NCBI GenBank assembly: GCA_003049465.1 | Contig: PYSS01000013.1 | Coordinates: 210,360-274,359 of the forward strand | Source: Magnaporthiopsis rhizophila | Taxonomy: Eukaryota > Ascomycota > Sordariomycetes > Magnaporthales > Magnaporthaceae | Direction: 5' to 3' | Length of the DNA: 64,000 nucleotides | Shown here: one piece after another, positions 12,211-22,486 of the stretch | Position numbering within the stretch: the stretch's first letter is position 1 | Layout of the letters: the number at the start of each line of letters is the position of its first letter | Program-made: the position numbers and the translations under genes | The notes under the pieces: model-generated | Databases searched by the model: none | Seen by the model: only the letters and a program-made list of their open reading frames with translations | What the model was told of the DNA's origin: nothing

Positions 12211-13754
12211 ATGTCTGCTCCCGTCGAGAACGTTCCTGTTGACGCTGCCGTCAGCGACGTCACCACTGCTCTGGCCGACACGACCATCTCTGGCAAGGCC
12301 GACACCAAGGCCAACGACGACAACCATGCCAGCGCTGTCGAGGGTCGCCGTCTCTACATCGGCAACCTCGCCTACGCCACAAGCGAGGGGAAGTTGAAGG
12401 AGTTCTTCAAGGGCTACCTTGTGTGAGTCTACCTGCCCCTCTCGTCACTTTGCCATCAGCGACGGTTACCACAACCGGTGGCAAACCACTTCGATCACGC
12501 TTGGCCACCTCTACCTCCTCTACCTCCTCTTGGGGGTTATCTGTCATCTCGCGACATCATGTCCTGTGGTGGACCGAGTCAAGAGCTAGAGAGGCCCCAC
12601 TCACGACAACTCCAAGACACTCGTGACTCGAATGTGACGGAAGCTAATGACCTAGACAGTGAACGCATCTCGATCCCGAAGAACCCGCGCACCGACCGCC
12701 CCGTCGGCTACGCCTTCGTAGACCTCTCGACTCCCAACGAGGCTGAGCGTGCCATCGCTGAGCTGTCAGGCCAGGAGATCCTCGAGCGCAAGGTCTCGGT
12801 TCAGCTCGCTCGCAAGCCCGAGCCGAGCCAGCCGAAGGAGGAGGGCGCCAACGGTGAGGGTGCTGAGGGTACCCGCCGCACCCGGTCCACCCGTGGCCGC
12901 GGTCGCGCTAGCCGCGGCCGTGGCGGTGCCGGACGTGCTGGACGCTCCGAGGTAAGCTACAATATACAATCAGTGCTCCTGCTCTTGCGTCATTGCGCTC
13001 CATCTTGAAACACCGGACAGGGCCTGTTGCTGACACGTGTTACGCTTTGCTGCTAGGACGCCAAGGAGGAAGGTGCTGCAGATGCTCCGGCGGATGCTGC
13101 GGCCGGAGATTCCGAGTCCAAGCCTCTGGGTGATATTACTAACAAGGCCGCCGAGGGCGACAAGGAGGAGAAGGCCGGCAAGAAGGAGCCCCGCCAGCCG
13201 CGCGAGCGTCGTGAGCGTGGCCCCCCTGCCGACGGTATTCCGTCTAAGAATAAGGTCATGGTCGCCAACCTGCCCTACGACATGACCGAGACCCGCGTAA
13301 GACGATACCTAAACGACACCCGCCGGTTCATGCATAGCACTGGGCTGGACACTGACATCACATCTCCCTGCCGCAGCTTAAGGAGGTCTTCGCCGCGTAC
13401 GAGCCCTCTTCTGCGAAGATTGCTCTGCGCCCCATTCCTCGTTTCATGATCAAGAAGCTCCAGGCTCGCAACGAGCCCCGCAAGGGCCGTGGCTTCGGTT
13501 TCGTTACCCTAGCCTCGGAGGAGATGCAACTGAAGGCCGTTGCCGAGATGAACGGCAAGCAGATCGATAACCGCGAGATTGCCGTCAAGGTTGCCATTGA
13601 CAGCCCCGACAAGACCGACGACGATGCCGCTCAGGAGACCCCGGCCGCTGGTCAGACCAACGGCACCACCGAGGCCGACGCCAAGCCCGCCGAGGCTGAT
13701 GCCCCGGCTGCTGCTGATGCGGACGCCACCCCTGCTGACCCGGCCGCGGCCTAA
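12211..13754 (+). CDS. RNA-binding protein with two RRM domains and an RG-rich linker
   Basis: The exons are 12211-12422, 12660-12951, 13057-13296 and 13377-13754, giving 373 residues. RRM1 (about 46-123) has RNP2 LYIGNL and RNP1 VGYAFVDL. An Arg/Gly linker (about 143-167) follows, with repeated RGRG. RRM2 (about 234-330) has RNP2 VMVANLPYD and RNP1 GRGFGFVTL. The C-terminus is an Ala/Asp/Pro-rich acidic tail. All four exons join in phase. The 237-nt first intron interrupts RRM1 and has a textbook GCTAATGAC branch site before CAG. Family knowledge suggests binding of pre-mRNA or mRNA; the closest described type I can name is the fission yeast Rnp24-like group, held loosely. The start follows a CA-rich leader (CAAAATGTCT). 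Its heavy use of C- and G-ending codons suggests high expression. Confidence 0.92.
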
Positions 13755-14987
13755 TCTTGCCGTAATGAAGAATCGCTACGACTACGCACACGGTTTACGG
13801 AACGACTTCTTGAACGGCCTCCTGCTGGCGCCTGTCAGCGACCTCGTGTCCTCTCAATATGAACAGATCCTCTTTTGCCTGCTTCATATCTGGCTGCACT
13901 TGAGCTTCTTTCCTTGACTTGGCACGACGGTTTGATGACTCTTTTTCTTAACGGCAGACTTTTTGGGATGGGAGGGTAACTTGGGGATGACAAAAAAAGG
14001 TTACTGGCGTCTATTTACGGTTCATTTTCACGATACGACATTTAGACCTCAGGGACCCTTCTTTTGCTTTGGCTCCATATCCTAATAACCTCTTTTTCTT
14101 GGAAGGCACCACATATCTTCGTCCACCTTGCTTGCTTTTTTGCTCCCATTTTCCATTGCATTCCCCGTGGTGTACACTATTGATGTGCGGGTGGAGAAGT
14201 TAGGGTGGATGGCGCAGACGACAACTGCACGCGTAATACAATCGTAGCTTGCACAAGAGCGATCAATTTGCCACGTAGTGGTCGAGATATCAACCCAACG
14301 TTTGTCAATTACCCGGTTAGAAGCGATGGTGAGAGCTGTGCAGCTGTGCCACTTGTTTGACTGTGAGGAAATGCGCGATTGGTAAGATGGATTTCGGGCT
14401 GCTTCTTACGATGGAAAAGATTAATGGCAACCCTAGAAAGGACAGTTGGTCTCTCTGCAACGAGATCAAGGCTGGGAGGACTGGCTTTTGAACGGTGACC
14501 TTTGTTTAGGCTGCGGCGTAGCTTGAGCCCCACATCGACCCCTGATTGGCGCCGCTGACACGGGCTACCCGCCAAAAGATCCAGACCGCACGTCCCAAAC
14601 CCCTAAAATTTACTACGTCTGAGAAAACACTAAATCCGCTGCGCCCACGTTGGCTACGTCTGATAGAGGTAGAGAGGCCGGTCCCTTGGGCGGTTCCACA
14701 CGGGCTATTTCCAGCCTCGGAGAAAGCACCAGACAGCACACCTCTTCTAGATTCGGCCTCACCAACCCGATTGAAGTCGAGAAAACACAGAAACCCAAGC
14801 GAGAAAAAGGGATTGAGAATCGATTACCGCAAAGCGTCTTTCGGCCTACCAAACCAGTCTCGTCCGGTGTGGAAACCCGACCTCGACGTCTTAATTTGTC
14901 CACCGCCAACCCGCCCTCGGCTCCAGAATCTAGCGAGAACAGGCACCTACCTAGGTACACCCACGGCTTGCGATATATCCCGCCGAG
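13755..14987. other. intergenic region, RRM gene 3' end and ArfGAP promoter
   Basis: This spacer lies between two genes transcribed in the same direction. The left part (13,755-14,200) is T-rich 3' UTR-like sequence. The right part has long open frames on both strands (for example 14,546-15,403 + and 15,455-14,613 -) that overlap the ArfGAP exons in the wrong frame and have no domains. A CTACCTAGGTAC motif lies just before the ArfGAP start at 14,947-14,958. Confidence 0.55.
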
Positions 14988-16430
14988 ATGGCCTCCAAAG
15001 GCATGTGGGAGGTCGATCCGGAGACTCGGTCCAAGGTGAGAAACCCCATTACTCGAGCACCAGCGAATGTAATGTGCTGCTGGTGGAAGAGACGGGCAAG
15101 GGAAGAAGGTACCTTGGGGGTCTACCTGTTTTACAGGGCTACGAGGCTGACTGTGAGCGAACCAATCTACCGACCTCGTCGACGATAACCTCGGCATGCA
15201 CACGACCGACAGCTCCTTGCCATCCAAAAAGAGTCCAACAACAGCCTCTGCTGCGACTGCGGGGCGCCGTCCCCGCAGTGGGCGTCGCCCAAGTTCGGCG
15301 TCTTCATCTGCCTCTCGTGCGCGGGCGTGCACCGGGGTTTGGGCGTGCACATCTCGTTTGTGCGGTCCATCTCGATGGACGCCTTCAAGGCGACCGAGAT
15401 TGAGCGCATGCGGCTGGGCGGCAACGCGCGCTGGCGCGAATTCTTCGAGAAGCACCCGGACACGGAGCTCAGGGGCATCTCGTGGGACGACGCCACCATC
15501 GCCGAGCGCTACAGCGGCGAGGCCGGCGAGGAGTACAAGGAGCGCCTGAGCGCGTCGGTCGAGGGGAGGGAGTACGTCCCCGGCGAGAAGAAGAAGACGG
15601 CGACGACAACGACAGCGACGGCGGGGTCGGCGTCTAGCGCACCGCTCAGTGGGGTTGCGGACAGGAGCGGCGGCGGCTACAGGGACGACGACGCCAGCAG
15701 GTCGGCAAGCCCCAGCCGCACGGGCGGCGGCGGGGTCGGGAACAAGACGCGGGTGGACGACAAGTACTTTGCCAAGCTCGGGGCGGACAACGCGTCGCGG
15801 CCCGACGACCTGCCGCCGAGCCAGGGCGGCAAGTACGCCGGGTTCGGAAACACGCCCATGCCGACCCAGAGGAGTAATGGCGGCGGCCCCTCGCTCCCGT
15901 CCATGGACGAGGTGCAGGCCAACCCGGTCGCCGCGCTGACCAAGGGGTTCGGCTGGTTCGCGTCCACGGTAACCAAGACGGCCACCACCGTCAACAGCAA
16001 CTACATCCAGCCCACGGCGAAGCAGGTATGTCTATAATACTGGCAAAGAAGTCTGTACTTGGGGAAAAATAACGACTAACTTTTCGCGCTACAGATCGCC
16101 GAGTCGGATTTCGCAGCACAGGCACGCGCGACGGCGGGGACCGTCGGCAAGGCTGCACAGGTCGGTGCCAGGAGCGCCCAGGACAGCTTTAATCGCTTCG
16201 TCGAGGGCGGGCCGGATAGGACCCAGTACCGCCAGGTGCCGATGGACGACAGCCGCAGGGACTTTTGGGACGACTTTGCCGACATCCCGGAGCAGCAGCA
16301 GCAACCCAAGAAGAGCGGCGCCATCGGCACCGCCGCCATGAGCAACAAGAGCGGCAGCACCAGCGGCGGCCCCGGGGCTGGTGCCGCATCAAAGCCGGCT
16401 GGCAAGAAGGACGAGTGGGATGACTGGTGA
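14988..16430 (+). CDS. GCS1: ADP-ribosylation factor GTPase-activating protein (Gcs1 type)
   Basis: It stimulates GTP hydrolysis on Arf GTPases during vesicle budding at the Golgi and endosomes. The exons are 14988-15035, 15213-16025 and 16095-16430, giving 398 residues. The ArfGAP zinc finger shows C-x2-C-x16-C-x2-C, beginning CCDCGAPSPQWASPKFGVF, followed by CAGVHRGLGVHISFVRS, which contains the catalytic Arg. The middle is a low-complexity Ser/Thr/Gly linker, then a segment with amphipathic, lipid-sensor character (FGWFASTVTKTATTV). The extreme C-terminus, DEWDDW, matches the Gcs1/ArfGAP1 group rather than Glo3. The first exon codes for only 16 residues (MASKGMWEVDPETRSK), a typical Gcs1 start. 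The first intron (177 nt) ends in CGACAG, and all junctions are in phase. Confidence 0.93.
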
Positions 16431-16983
16431 CGGAGGAGCGACCACCCGGTCTGAAGCAGGCAGCGCATCTTTGTCCACATACTCGGTCCTTTGCCCCATT
16501 CCCGTCTTCTTCTGGCATACATCAACTTGAATACTAGGAGCGTCAGGAACATGAAAAGGAGACTGGCTTGCAGCGGTTTTGGGTTTGTGCTATAGGATAT
16601 ACATATATACCGTACTTGTTTGGTTTCAGCGGAAATATGGAGTTTTTGAATACGCATCTTCCATTACACGATTTCGCGTCTTTTCTGAGTACCTAAATAT
16701 TATAGGAATGTGCTGTGCTATGGTCTATTGGTTGTGTTGTCCGCCGGCACGTGCTCACGCACCCCTGGCCAGCCCGAGGTTGTAGCCGCGACCAGCCGAT
16801 GCGACCCGTGCCTTGAGCCCCGCCAATGGTGTTTTCTACGAGGGCCGAGACGGCTCAATTGGAATGACGACTGCTCTTCATTCCCGTCCATAAGCAAGCC
16901 TACTACAATCTTGACAATTGTCGTCCCGACTACTTCGTCGAGGCCCCTTCAAACTCGGCGATTGAGCGACGGAACCAGCCAAC
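16431..16983. other. short intergenic spacer
   Basis: This 553-nt spacer holds the 3' UTR of the ArfGAP gene and the promoter and leader of the ETF beta gene. AT-rich sequence with a TATAGGATATACATATATAC stretch near 16,591-16,612 lies in the 3' UTR part. I see no coding features. Confidence 0.6.
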
Positions 16984-17977
16984 ATGTCCGCATTGAGAAT
17001 ATTAGTGCCCGTCAAGCGGGTTATCGACTATGCAGTAAGCCACCGAATCGCTCTATTGCCTGTCCCTCCTGGCCGAGATCGGCACCAATGTTGTTGTTAG
17101 CTGTCTACGCAACCAAACGGCTGACCACTACCTTCTCAACATTGCGCGCACAGGTCAAGCCGCGGGTAAACAAGGCGCAGACGGGCGTCGAGCTGGCCGG
17201 GGTCAAGCACAGCATGAACCCGTTCGACGAGCTCTCGGTCGAGGAGGCGGTGCGGCTGCGGGAACGCAAGGCCGGGGTGGAGGACATATGCGTCATCTCG
17301 GCGGGGCCGGCCAAGGCGCAGGAGGTGCTCCGGACGGCCATGGCCATGGGCGCGGACCGGGCGGTGCACGTGGACACGGGCGACCAGGCGGAGTCGCTGG
17401 AGCCGCTGTCGGTGGCCAAGCTGCTCAAGCGGGCGGCCGAGGAGCACCGCAGCAACCTCGTCATCCTCGGCAAGCAGAGCATCGACGACGACGCGGCCCA
17501 GACGGGGCCCATGCTCGCGGCGCTGCTGGGCTGGCCGCAGGCGACGCAGGCGTCGGCCGTCGAGGTCGCCAAGGACGGCAGCGTCAGCGTGACGTGCGAG
17601 GTCGACGGCGGCGTCGAGACGGTGCGCGCGAAACTGCCCATGGTCATCACGACGGACCTTCGCCTCAACGAGCCGCGTTACGCGAGCCTGCCCAACATCA
17701 TGAAGGCCAAGAAGAAGCCGCTCGAGAAGAAGACGCTGGCCGACTATGGCATCTCGCCCGAGAACAGGCTCAAGGTCGTCAAGGTTATGGGTAAGGGACA
17801 CCCTTCCCCATGCCCAAACAAACAATGGGAAAAAGCAACCCGCCCCGTCCTATTTCTGCTGCAGCAGCTTACACATATTCTTTCGGGAAAACAGAACCAC
17901 CTCCGAGGCAGGGCGGAGGAAAAGTGGAGGACGTCGGTGGCCTCGTGGCCAAGCTGAAGGAGCTTGGTGCATTATAA
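16984..17977 (+). CDS. CIR1: electron transfer flavoprotein beta subunit
   Basis: ETF alpha/beta in the mitochondrial matrix accepts electrons from acyl-CoA and other dehydrogenases and passes them to ETF-ubiquinone oxidoreductase. The exons are 16984-17034, 17154-17790 and 17895-17977, giving 256 residues, the usual length for this subunit. The start reads MSALRILVPVKRVIDYA. The ETF domain shows MNPFDELSVEEAVRLRE, the nucleotide-loop region LVILGKQSIDDDAAQTGPMLAALLGWPQ, and the C-terminal signature LRLNEPRYASLPNIMKAKKKPLE. The last exon supplies VEDVGGLVAKLKELGAL. The splice sites are GTAAGC/CAG and GTAAGG/CAG and keep frame. The gene lies 550 nt downstream of the ArfGAP gene on the same strand. 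Confidence 0.95.
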
Positions 17978-18851
17978 AACTCTTGGCGGTTAGGTAGCGT
18001 GTTAACATTCAGCAGCCAGTAACCGTGTTTCCCATAGAGTCAAAGAAAGTCAATGCATTGTCTGTCTAGAGGCTTTGGGAGACTCCCCACAAAACGCGTG
18101 TCTGCTGCGAGCCCCATGGGGTTGGGAAGCACGTAGTCACCCTAACTAGGAACTGCTCTACCTGGTAAAAAAATCTTCCTGGCCAGTCACATCCACTGCT
18201 TCCTATAACGTGCTTCTGTAGTAGTATCGCGTGGTGCCATTAATACTTCGCGGTATTGATCATGCGCCCTCACGGAGCCCGCGGCCAAGGGTAGTAGGCA
18301 ACCTTGCGGGTGTTCCCGAAAGCACTGCATTGCCCAGCAGCGTCGGATTTGTCGACGTGCATGCTGGAAATGAGCAAAACCAAACAAAACAAGACAAGCG
18401 GTCTGGCAGACTGACTCGATCGACAGCAGCGGAGGCAGATGGGGGGGAGGGCAAGTTGAAACGAGGGAAGTTGATTGATAGATTTCTGGCGTTTCACGCG
18501 CGAACAACTGTTTCCCGTTTCTCCCCCCCGCCGGTGCCGGAGCTGGCCAAGGGGTCCATTTCTGGTAAGAAACTTTGGCCCCCACATTCCCCATTCCCCG
18601 TTTAGCCCTCAGACTCGGGTAGCCCCTGGCCAATGATAAGCATCGGAAATCGTCGACCCCCTGAAATTCTAAATGCGGCTCTCCTCTTTTTTTTCTTCTT
18701 CTTTCTTTTCTCCCCTCATCCTCGTCAGAGAGAGCTTCCGTCCTCCACCCGCTGCAACGACAACAAACTGTTCCGTCACCCAACTCGATTCAACTTCTGC
18801 GAGTTCACCCTTCCTCACTTTATAGAGCTGATCAACGGAAAAGTCGCGCTT
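17978..18851. other. arg-2 promoter region
   Basis: This is the non-coding spacer between ETF beta and the arg-2 leader. It includes a T-rich tract near 18,689-18,712 shortly before the attenuator uORF, and the general-control-type site listed separately. No open frame here has domain content. Confidence 0.55.
18412..18417 (+). promoter_or_regulatory. candidate CPC1/Gcn4-type site upstream of arg-2
   Basis: TGACTC, in the context CTGACTCGA, lies about 440 nt upstream of the attenuator uORF. Cross-pathway control in fungi acts through TGACTCA-like elements, and arg-2 is a known target in Neurospora. Here only 6 of the 7 consensus positions match, so this is inference from position and sequence. 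Confidence 0.4.
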
Positions 18852-19258
18852 ATGAAAGGGCGCCTGTCAGAATTCACCTCTCAGGTATGTCATCGTGAAG
18901 CTTGGATCCTATTCTGGTGACTCCCCAACCCCACCTGCCTTGATCCCGGCAGATTCAAGTCCCTCAATTGGAGCTCTTGGCCCGGTGACCTCCGCTGGCT
19001 GTCGGCACTTACCTACCTACCTAGTCCTTGGGACAATTTGCATCGTCGCGCCTTGTACATATCGAGCCGTTTTGGGATTGGTTCCCGCTGACAGACAGAA
19101 TGGCCTCCTCGCAACAGGACTATCTCTCCGGTTCGTCGCCGTTCCCGCTCCGTCCCCGGGGCTTGCTGCCGTCCCTGACTCACCGCCTCATATAGCCCAG
19201 CCCAGCGTTGACTGACCGAGACCTGCTAGACCATCTGTGGAGGGCCCTGTCTGCTTGA
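18852..19258 (+). CDS. arginine attenuator peptide uORF, split over three exons
   Basis: The exons are 18852-18884, 19118-19130 and 19230-19258. Splicing gives a 24-residue peptide made of MKGRLSEFTSQ, then DYLS, then DHLWRALSA. This matches the fungal arginine attenuator peptide in length and core, including Asp at position 12, which is needed for arginine-dependent ribosome stalling in Neurospora. In that system the peptide stalls ribosomes at its own stop codon when arginine is high and so lowers translation of the arg-2 start downstream. Intron A (18885-19117) has a GTATGT donor and CAG acceptor. Intron B (19131-19229) has an unusual GTTCGT donor and ends CTGCTAG. Peptide conservation is what fixes intron B. 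Keeping intron A ends the frame at about 18,920. Keeping intron B replaces the last nine residues and ends at 19,195. Confidence 0.9.
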
Positions 19259-19330
19259 AGCCGACCTGACTGCCCGCCCCCGACGTCACCTATCCCCCCC
19301 GCCCACTCTTGGAATAGAGAACCCACCGCC

Positions 19331-20822
19331 ATGCTCTCCCGAGTGACCGCCCGCCTCGCCGCGGCCGCCCGACCGGCCTCGGCCCTCCGAGCCGGTGCCG
19401 GCGCATTCGCCGTGCGCCCCCCGGTTGCCGCCGCCTCCCAGCTGCGCTTCGTGAGCAGCAGCCAACAGCAGCAGGCCAGCACCGGCAGCACGGGCCGCGA
19501 CATGCCCACCCAGCGCTCCCGCGCTACTGCCCCACCTGTCGCCGGCCTCGAGGCCACCTTCACCATCCGGGTATGGCATTGACACTCGGTGTTTTCTGGC
19601 TGGAACCTGTCCGTGTGCCTTGGTACCTATCTACGTACATGCTGACCCTCGGGCTTGGTTTGCTTCGAATAGGACGGCCCCGTGTTCCACGGTACCGCTT
19701 ATGGTGCCAACTCGAACATCTCGGGCGAGGCTGTTTTCACAACCTCCCTCGTCGGATACCCCGAGTCCATGACTGACCCGTCGTACCGGGGCCAGATCCT
19801 GGTCTTCACCCAGCCGTTGATCGGCAACTACGGCGTGCCGTCCAAGGAGCGCGACGAGTTCAACCTGCTCAAGTACTTTGAGTCGCCGCATATCCAGTGT
19901 GCCGGCGTCGTGGTGTGCGACATTGCCGAGAAGTACAGCCACTGGACGGCCGTGGAGGGTCTCAGCGAGTGGTGCGCACGCGAGGGCGTTCCCGTCATCT
20001 CGGGGGTCGACACGCGCGCCATCGTCACCTACCTCCGCGAGCAGGGCTCGTCCCTGGCCCGCATCACCATCGGCGAGGAGTACGACGCGGACGAGGACGA
20101 GAGCTTCGTCGACCCGGGTCTGATCAACCTGGTGAAGCGCGTCAGCACCAAGGCGCCCTTTGTGGTCGAGGCTCTGGACCCGACCTTCCACATCGCGCTG
20201 ATCGACTGCGGAGTCAAGGAGAACATCCTCCGCAGCCTGGTCAGCCGTGGCGCCTCGGTGACGGTGTTCCCGTACAACTACCCGATCCACAAGGTCGCGT
20301 CCAACTTTGATGGCGTCTTCATCTCCAACGGGCCCGGCGACCCGACTCACTGTCAGGAGACCATTTATAATCTAGGCCGCCTGATGGAGACGTCCCCCGT
20401 ACCCATCATGGGCATCTGCCTGGGCCACCAGCTTCTGGCTCTGGCCGTCGGTGCCAAGACCATCAAGCTCAAGTACGGAAACCGGGCGCACAACATCCCG
20501 GCTCTTGACGTAAGCTGCGCCCCGCTAGCAACCTGCTCTTTTTTTTTTTTTTTTCTTATTCTATTTTATTATGACTGACCTTTTCCCCTTTGCACAGTTG
20601 ACCACTGGCCAGTGCCACATCACTAGCCAGAACCACGGGTATGCTGTCGACACGAGCACGTTGCCAAACGAGTTCCTGGAGTACTTTGTGAACCTGAATG
20701 ACGGCAGCAACGAGGGTAAGCTTCATCACCTATGGCCAGCAGATTTCAGTGATACACCAAGATTGGGGGCACCAAATAAAGGGGGTTGGGGGCAAACATG
20801 GGAGAGCGGGGGAAGATGAGTG

Positions 20823-20868
<46 letters not shown>

Positions 20869-21140
20869 AGAGGAGATTTATGACTAACCTGCTCATTTTG
20901 CAACATCACACAGGCATGATGCACAAGACTCGTCCCATCTTTTCGACGCAGTTCCACCCCGAGGCCAAGGGTGGGCCGATGGACAGCGCGTTCCTCTTTG
21001 ACAGGTACCTGTCCAACGTCAAGATGTTCAAGAACAGCGAGAAGGTGTTCAAGGACAACAGGCCTTCTCAGCTGCTGCTCGACATCCTGAGCAAGGAGCG
21101 TGTCGGCGTGGAGCCGACTCCCCTGGCGACTGCCGCTTAG
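19331..21140 (+). CDS. arg-2: carbamoyl-phosphate synthase, arginine-specific, small (glutaminase) subunit
   Basis: It hydrolyses glutamine and channels ammonia to the large subunit for carbamoyl phosphate in arginine synthesis. The exons are 19331-19570, 19673-20509, 20598-20715 and 20914-21140, giving 473 residues. The N-terminus (about 45 residues, rich in Arg, Ala and Ser with no acids) is a mitochondrial targeting sequence. The CPSase small-chain domain follows (FHGTAYGANSNISGEAVF, then SLVGYPESMTDPSY), then a class I glutaminase domain with ISNGPGDP, the nucleophile Cys in GICLGHQLLAL, and the catalytic His and Glu in STQFHPEAKGGP. Introns 2 and 3 contain a T16 run and an A42 run. Expression is likely controlled by the attenuator uORF 72 nt upstream and perhaps by general amino-acid control. 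Confidence 0.96.
20823..20864 (+). repeat. A42 homopolymer inside arg-2 intron 3
   Basis: Forty-two consecutive A lie in the 198-nt intron 20716-20913, about 47 nt before the acceptor. The T16 tract at about 20,539-20,554 in the preceding intron is a similar homopolymer on the opposite strand sense. Length may be unstable or a sequencing artefact. Confidence 0.9.
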
Positions 21141-22486
21141 AAGCAAGGCTCTGCGGTCCTCGGTGTGTGGAGTTTTGGGGGTAGTTCAGGTATTTTAGGT
21201 TGTTGACTCAGTCGGTCACTAAAAGCTTTTTCTTTGCATGATCTTCTCAATCGATTCTTTTTTTTCCCATTTACACCCAGTGAGACAGAGCGGTTTTTGC
21301 TTGGATGGCCAGCATATTGTGAATTCCGGGTTTGAATTTTGTCCCTACCCAGCTCTATCCATGTCGTCCTCCATGTGCCCTGACTTTGGATGGAAGGCTG
21401 AATGCCAACCAAGTGGAGGCTCGGGTTTCTTTGGTGGCCCAGATCCATGTTCACCTGCTCGGGGAGAGAAAGATGAGCTGTGTGCCTTCCCTTTCTGTCA
21501 CCGGTGAACACTCCTTGCCGAGGCCGTTTCCCATCCCGTCTTGCTACTGTTCCGCTGTCATCTGAGGGAAATGGGGGAAAGGAGGACCAACGGGATAGAG
21601 CAGTGACGTATCTCTGTTCACTTGCGTGCCTTCCTTGTTTGTGTGGTTGAAACGGGATTCAACAGCGCCCAGTCGTACGTACCTTACCTGGGAAAATGCC
21701 ATTGTTTGCCATCTCGGTTCCTCCTTCCTAGCTCGAGTGACTTCAAAAATTTCTCATGTGGAAGTGGCGACGTGCGGGCGGTTGCCTTCACCAACTGCAT
21801 GCCGAGCCCCGAGTACCCTCCTGGAGCTGCCTCGTGGGTGGCGTCCACGTAGGTGATAGGTCGGACCATAGAAAGCGTCCTTGTGCTTCATCTCATAACA
21901 AGCCCACCCGTCACTGTCCTTCCTACGCGCCTCCCAGGTTGAAGGCCCAAGCCATATCAATTTTACGTGTTGCCTCACCTCACCCACCAACCCCCACCCA
22001 AACGACCTGTACAGGTAACCTTCTCTCACAAGCCAGGCACCGCGCCTCGCAGGTTCTTGCTCACCTCTCCATCATTCAAAGCCCGAGCCTGGTGGGACAG
22101 ACGCGATAATTCCCACCTGTACGCCCCTCCCACGTAGGGCTACGTCGAGAGCTCGAGATAAGCCCAAGCTAACCAAGTACCACAACCCGAAACAGTGCAT
22201 GTTAAAAAGGCCACCCAGATCTACCAACCTGCTTCCCCCGTCGACGCTCCCTAGCCGCCCAACCATGGCTGTTTCTTCTGCCCACCCGATTGTGCGCCCG
22301 ACAGTGCCGCGCGCGTAACATCCTCTCGCATCATCCGACGGTGCTCTTCTTTAAATTGCGAGCCCAGTCTGACTTGACATCCTTCAACAAGCTACCGTCT
22401 CTCCTCCCTTTCATACCCATCTCGTCTACCTACTGAGCTCCTCCCGCACTTGACTCCCGCACAAGGTGAGTAAACGCCACTTAGCC
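21141..22486. other. intergenic region and long leader of the kinase gene
   Basis: The spacer runs from the arg-2 stop to the Nrk1-like start. The right third (from about 21,900) is rich in C, A and T with many CCACC and CTCTC tracts, typical of a fungal 5' leader. It holds the uORF listed separately. A GTGAGT donor-like site at 22,466, just before the kinase ATG, lies within the leader and is probably not used. Confidence 0.5.
22265..22318 (+). promoter_or_regulatory. candidate uORF upstream of the Nrk1-like gene
   Basis: An ATG in strong context (AACCATGG) opens a 17-codon frame reading MAVSSAHPIVRPTVPRA and stops at TAA, 168 nt before the main start. If the transcript begins upstream, most scanning ribosomes should use it. 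No family match is known to me, so a regulatory role is inference from context only. Confidence 0.35.

Noticed and set aside
13057..13285. Alternative frame within exon 3 of the RRM gene rich in Arg/Ser
   Set aside because: The frame that joins in phase with exons 2 and 4 carries RNP2 of RRM2; the Arg-rich frame is a shadow.
14546..15455. Overlapping 285- and 280-codon frames on both strands around the ArfGAP start
   Set aside because: They run through the ArfGAP intron and exons in wrong frames, with no domains.
21203..21218. A 15-nt match (GTTGACTCAGTCGGT) between the arg-2 3' flank and the EF2-CSF1 spacer near 29,210
   Set aside because: About one or two 15-nt matches are expected by chance in 64 kb, and neither place suggests a shared function.
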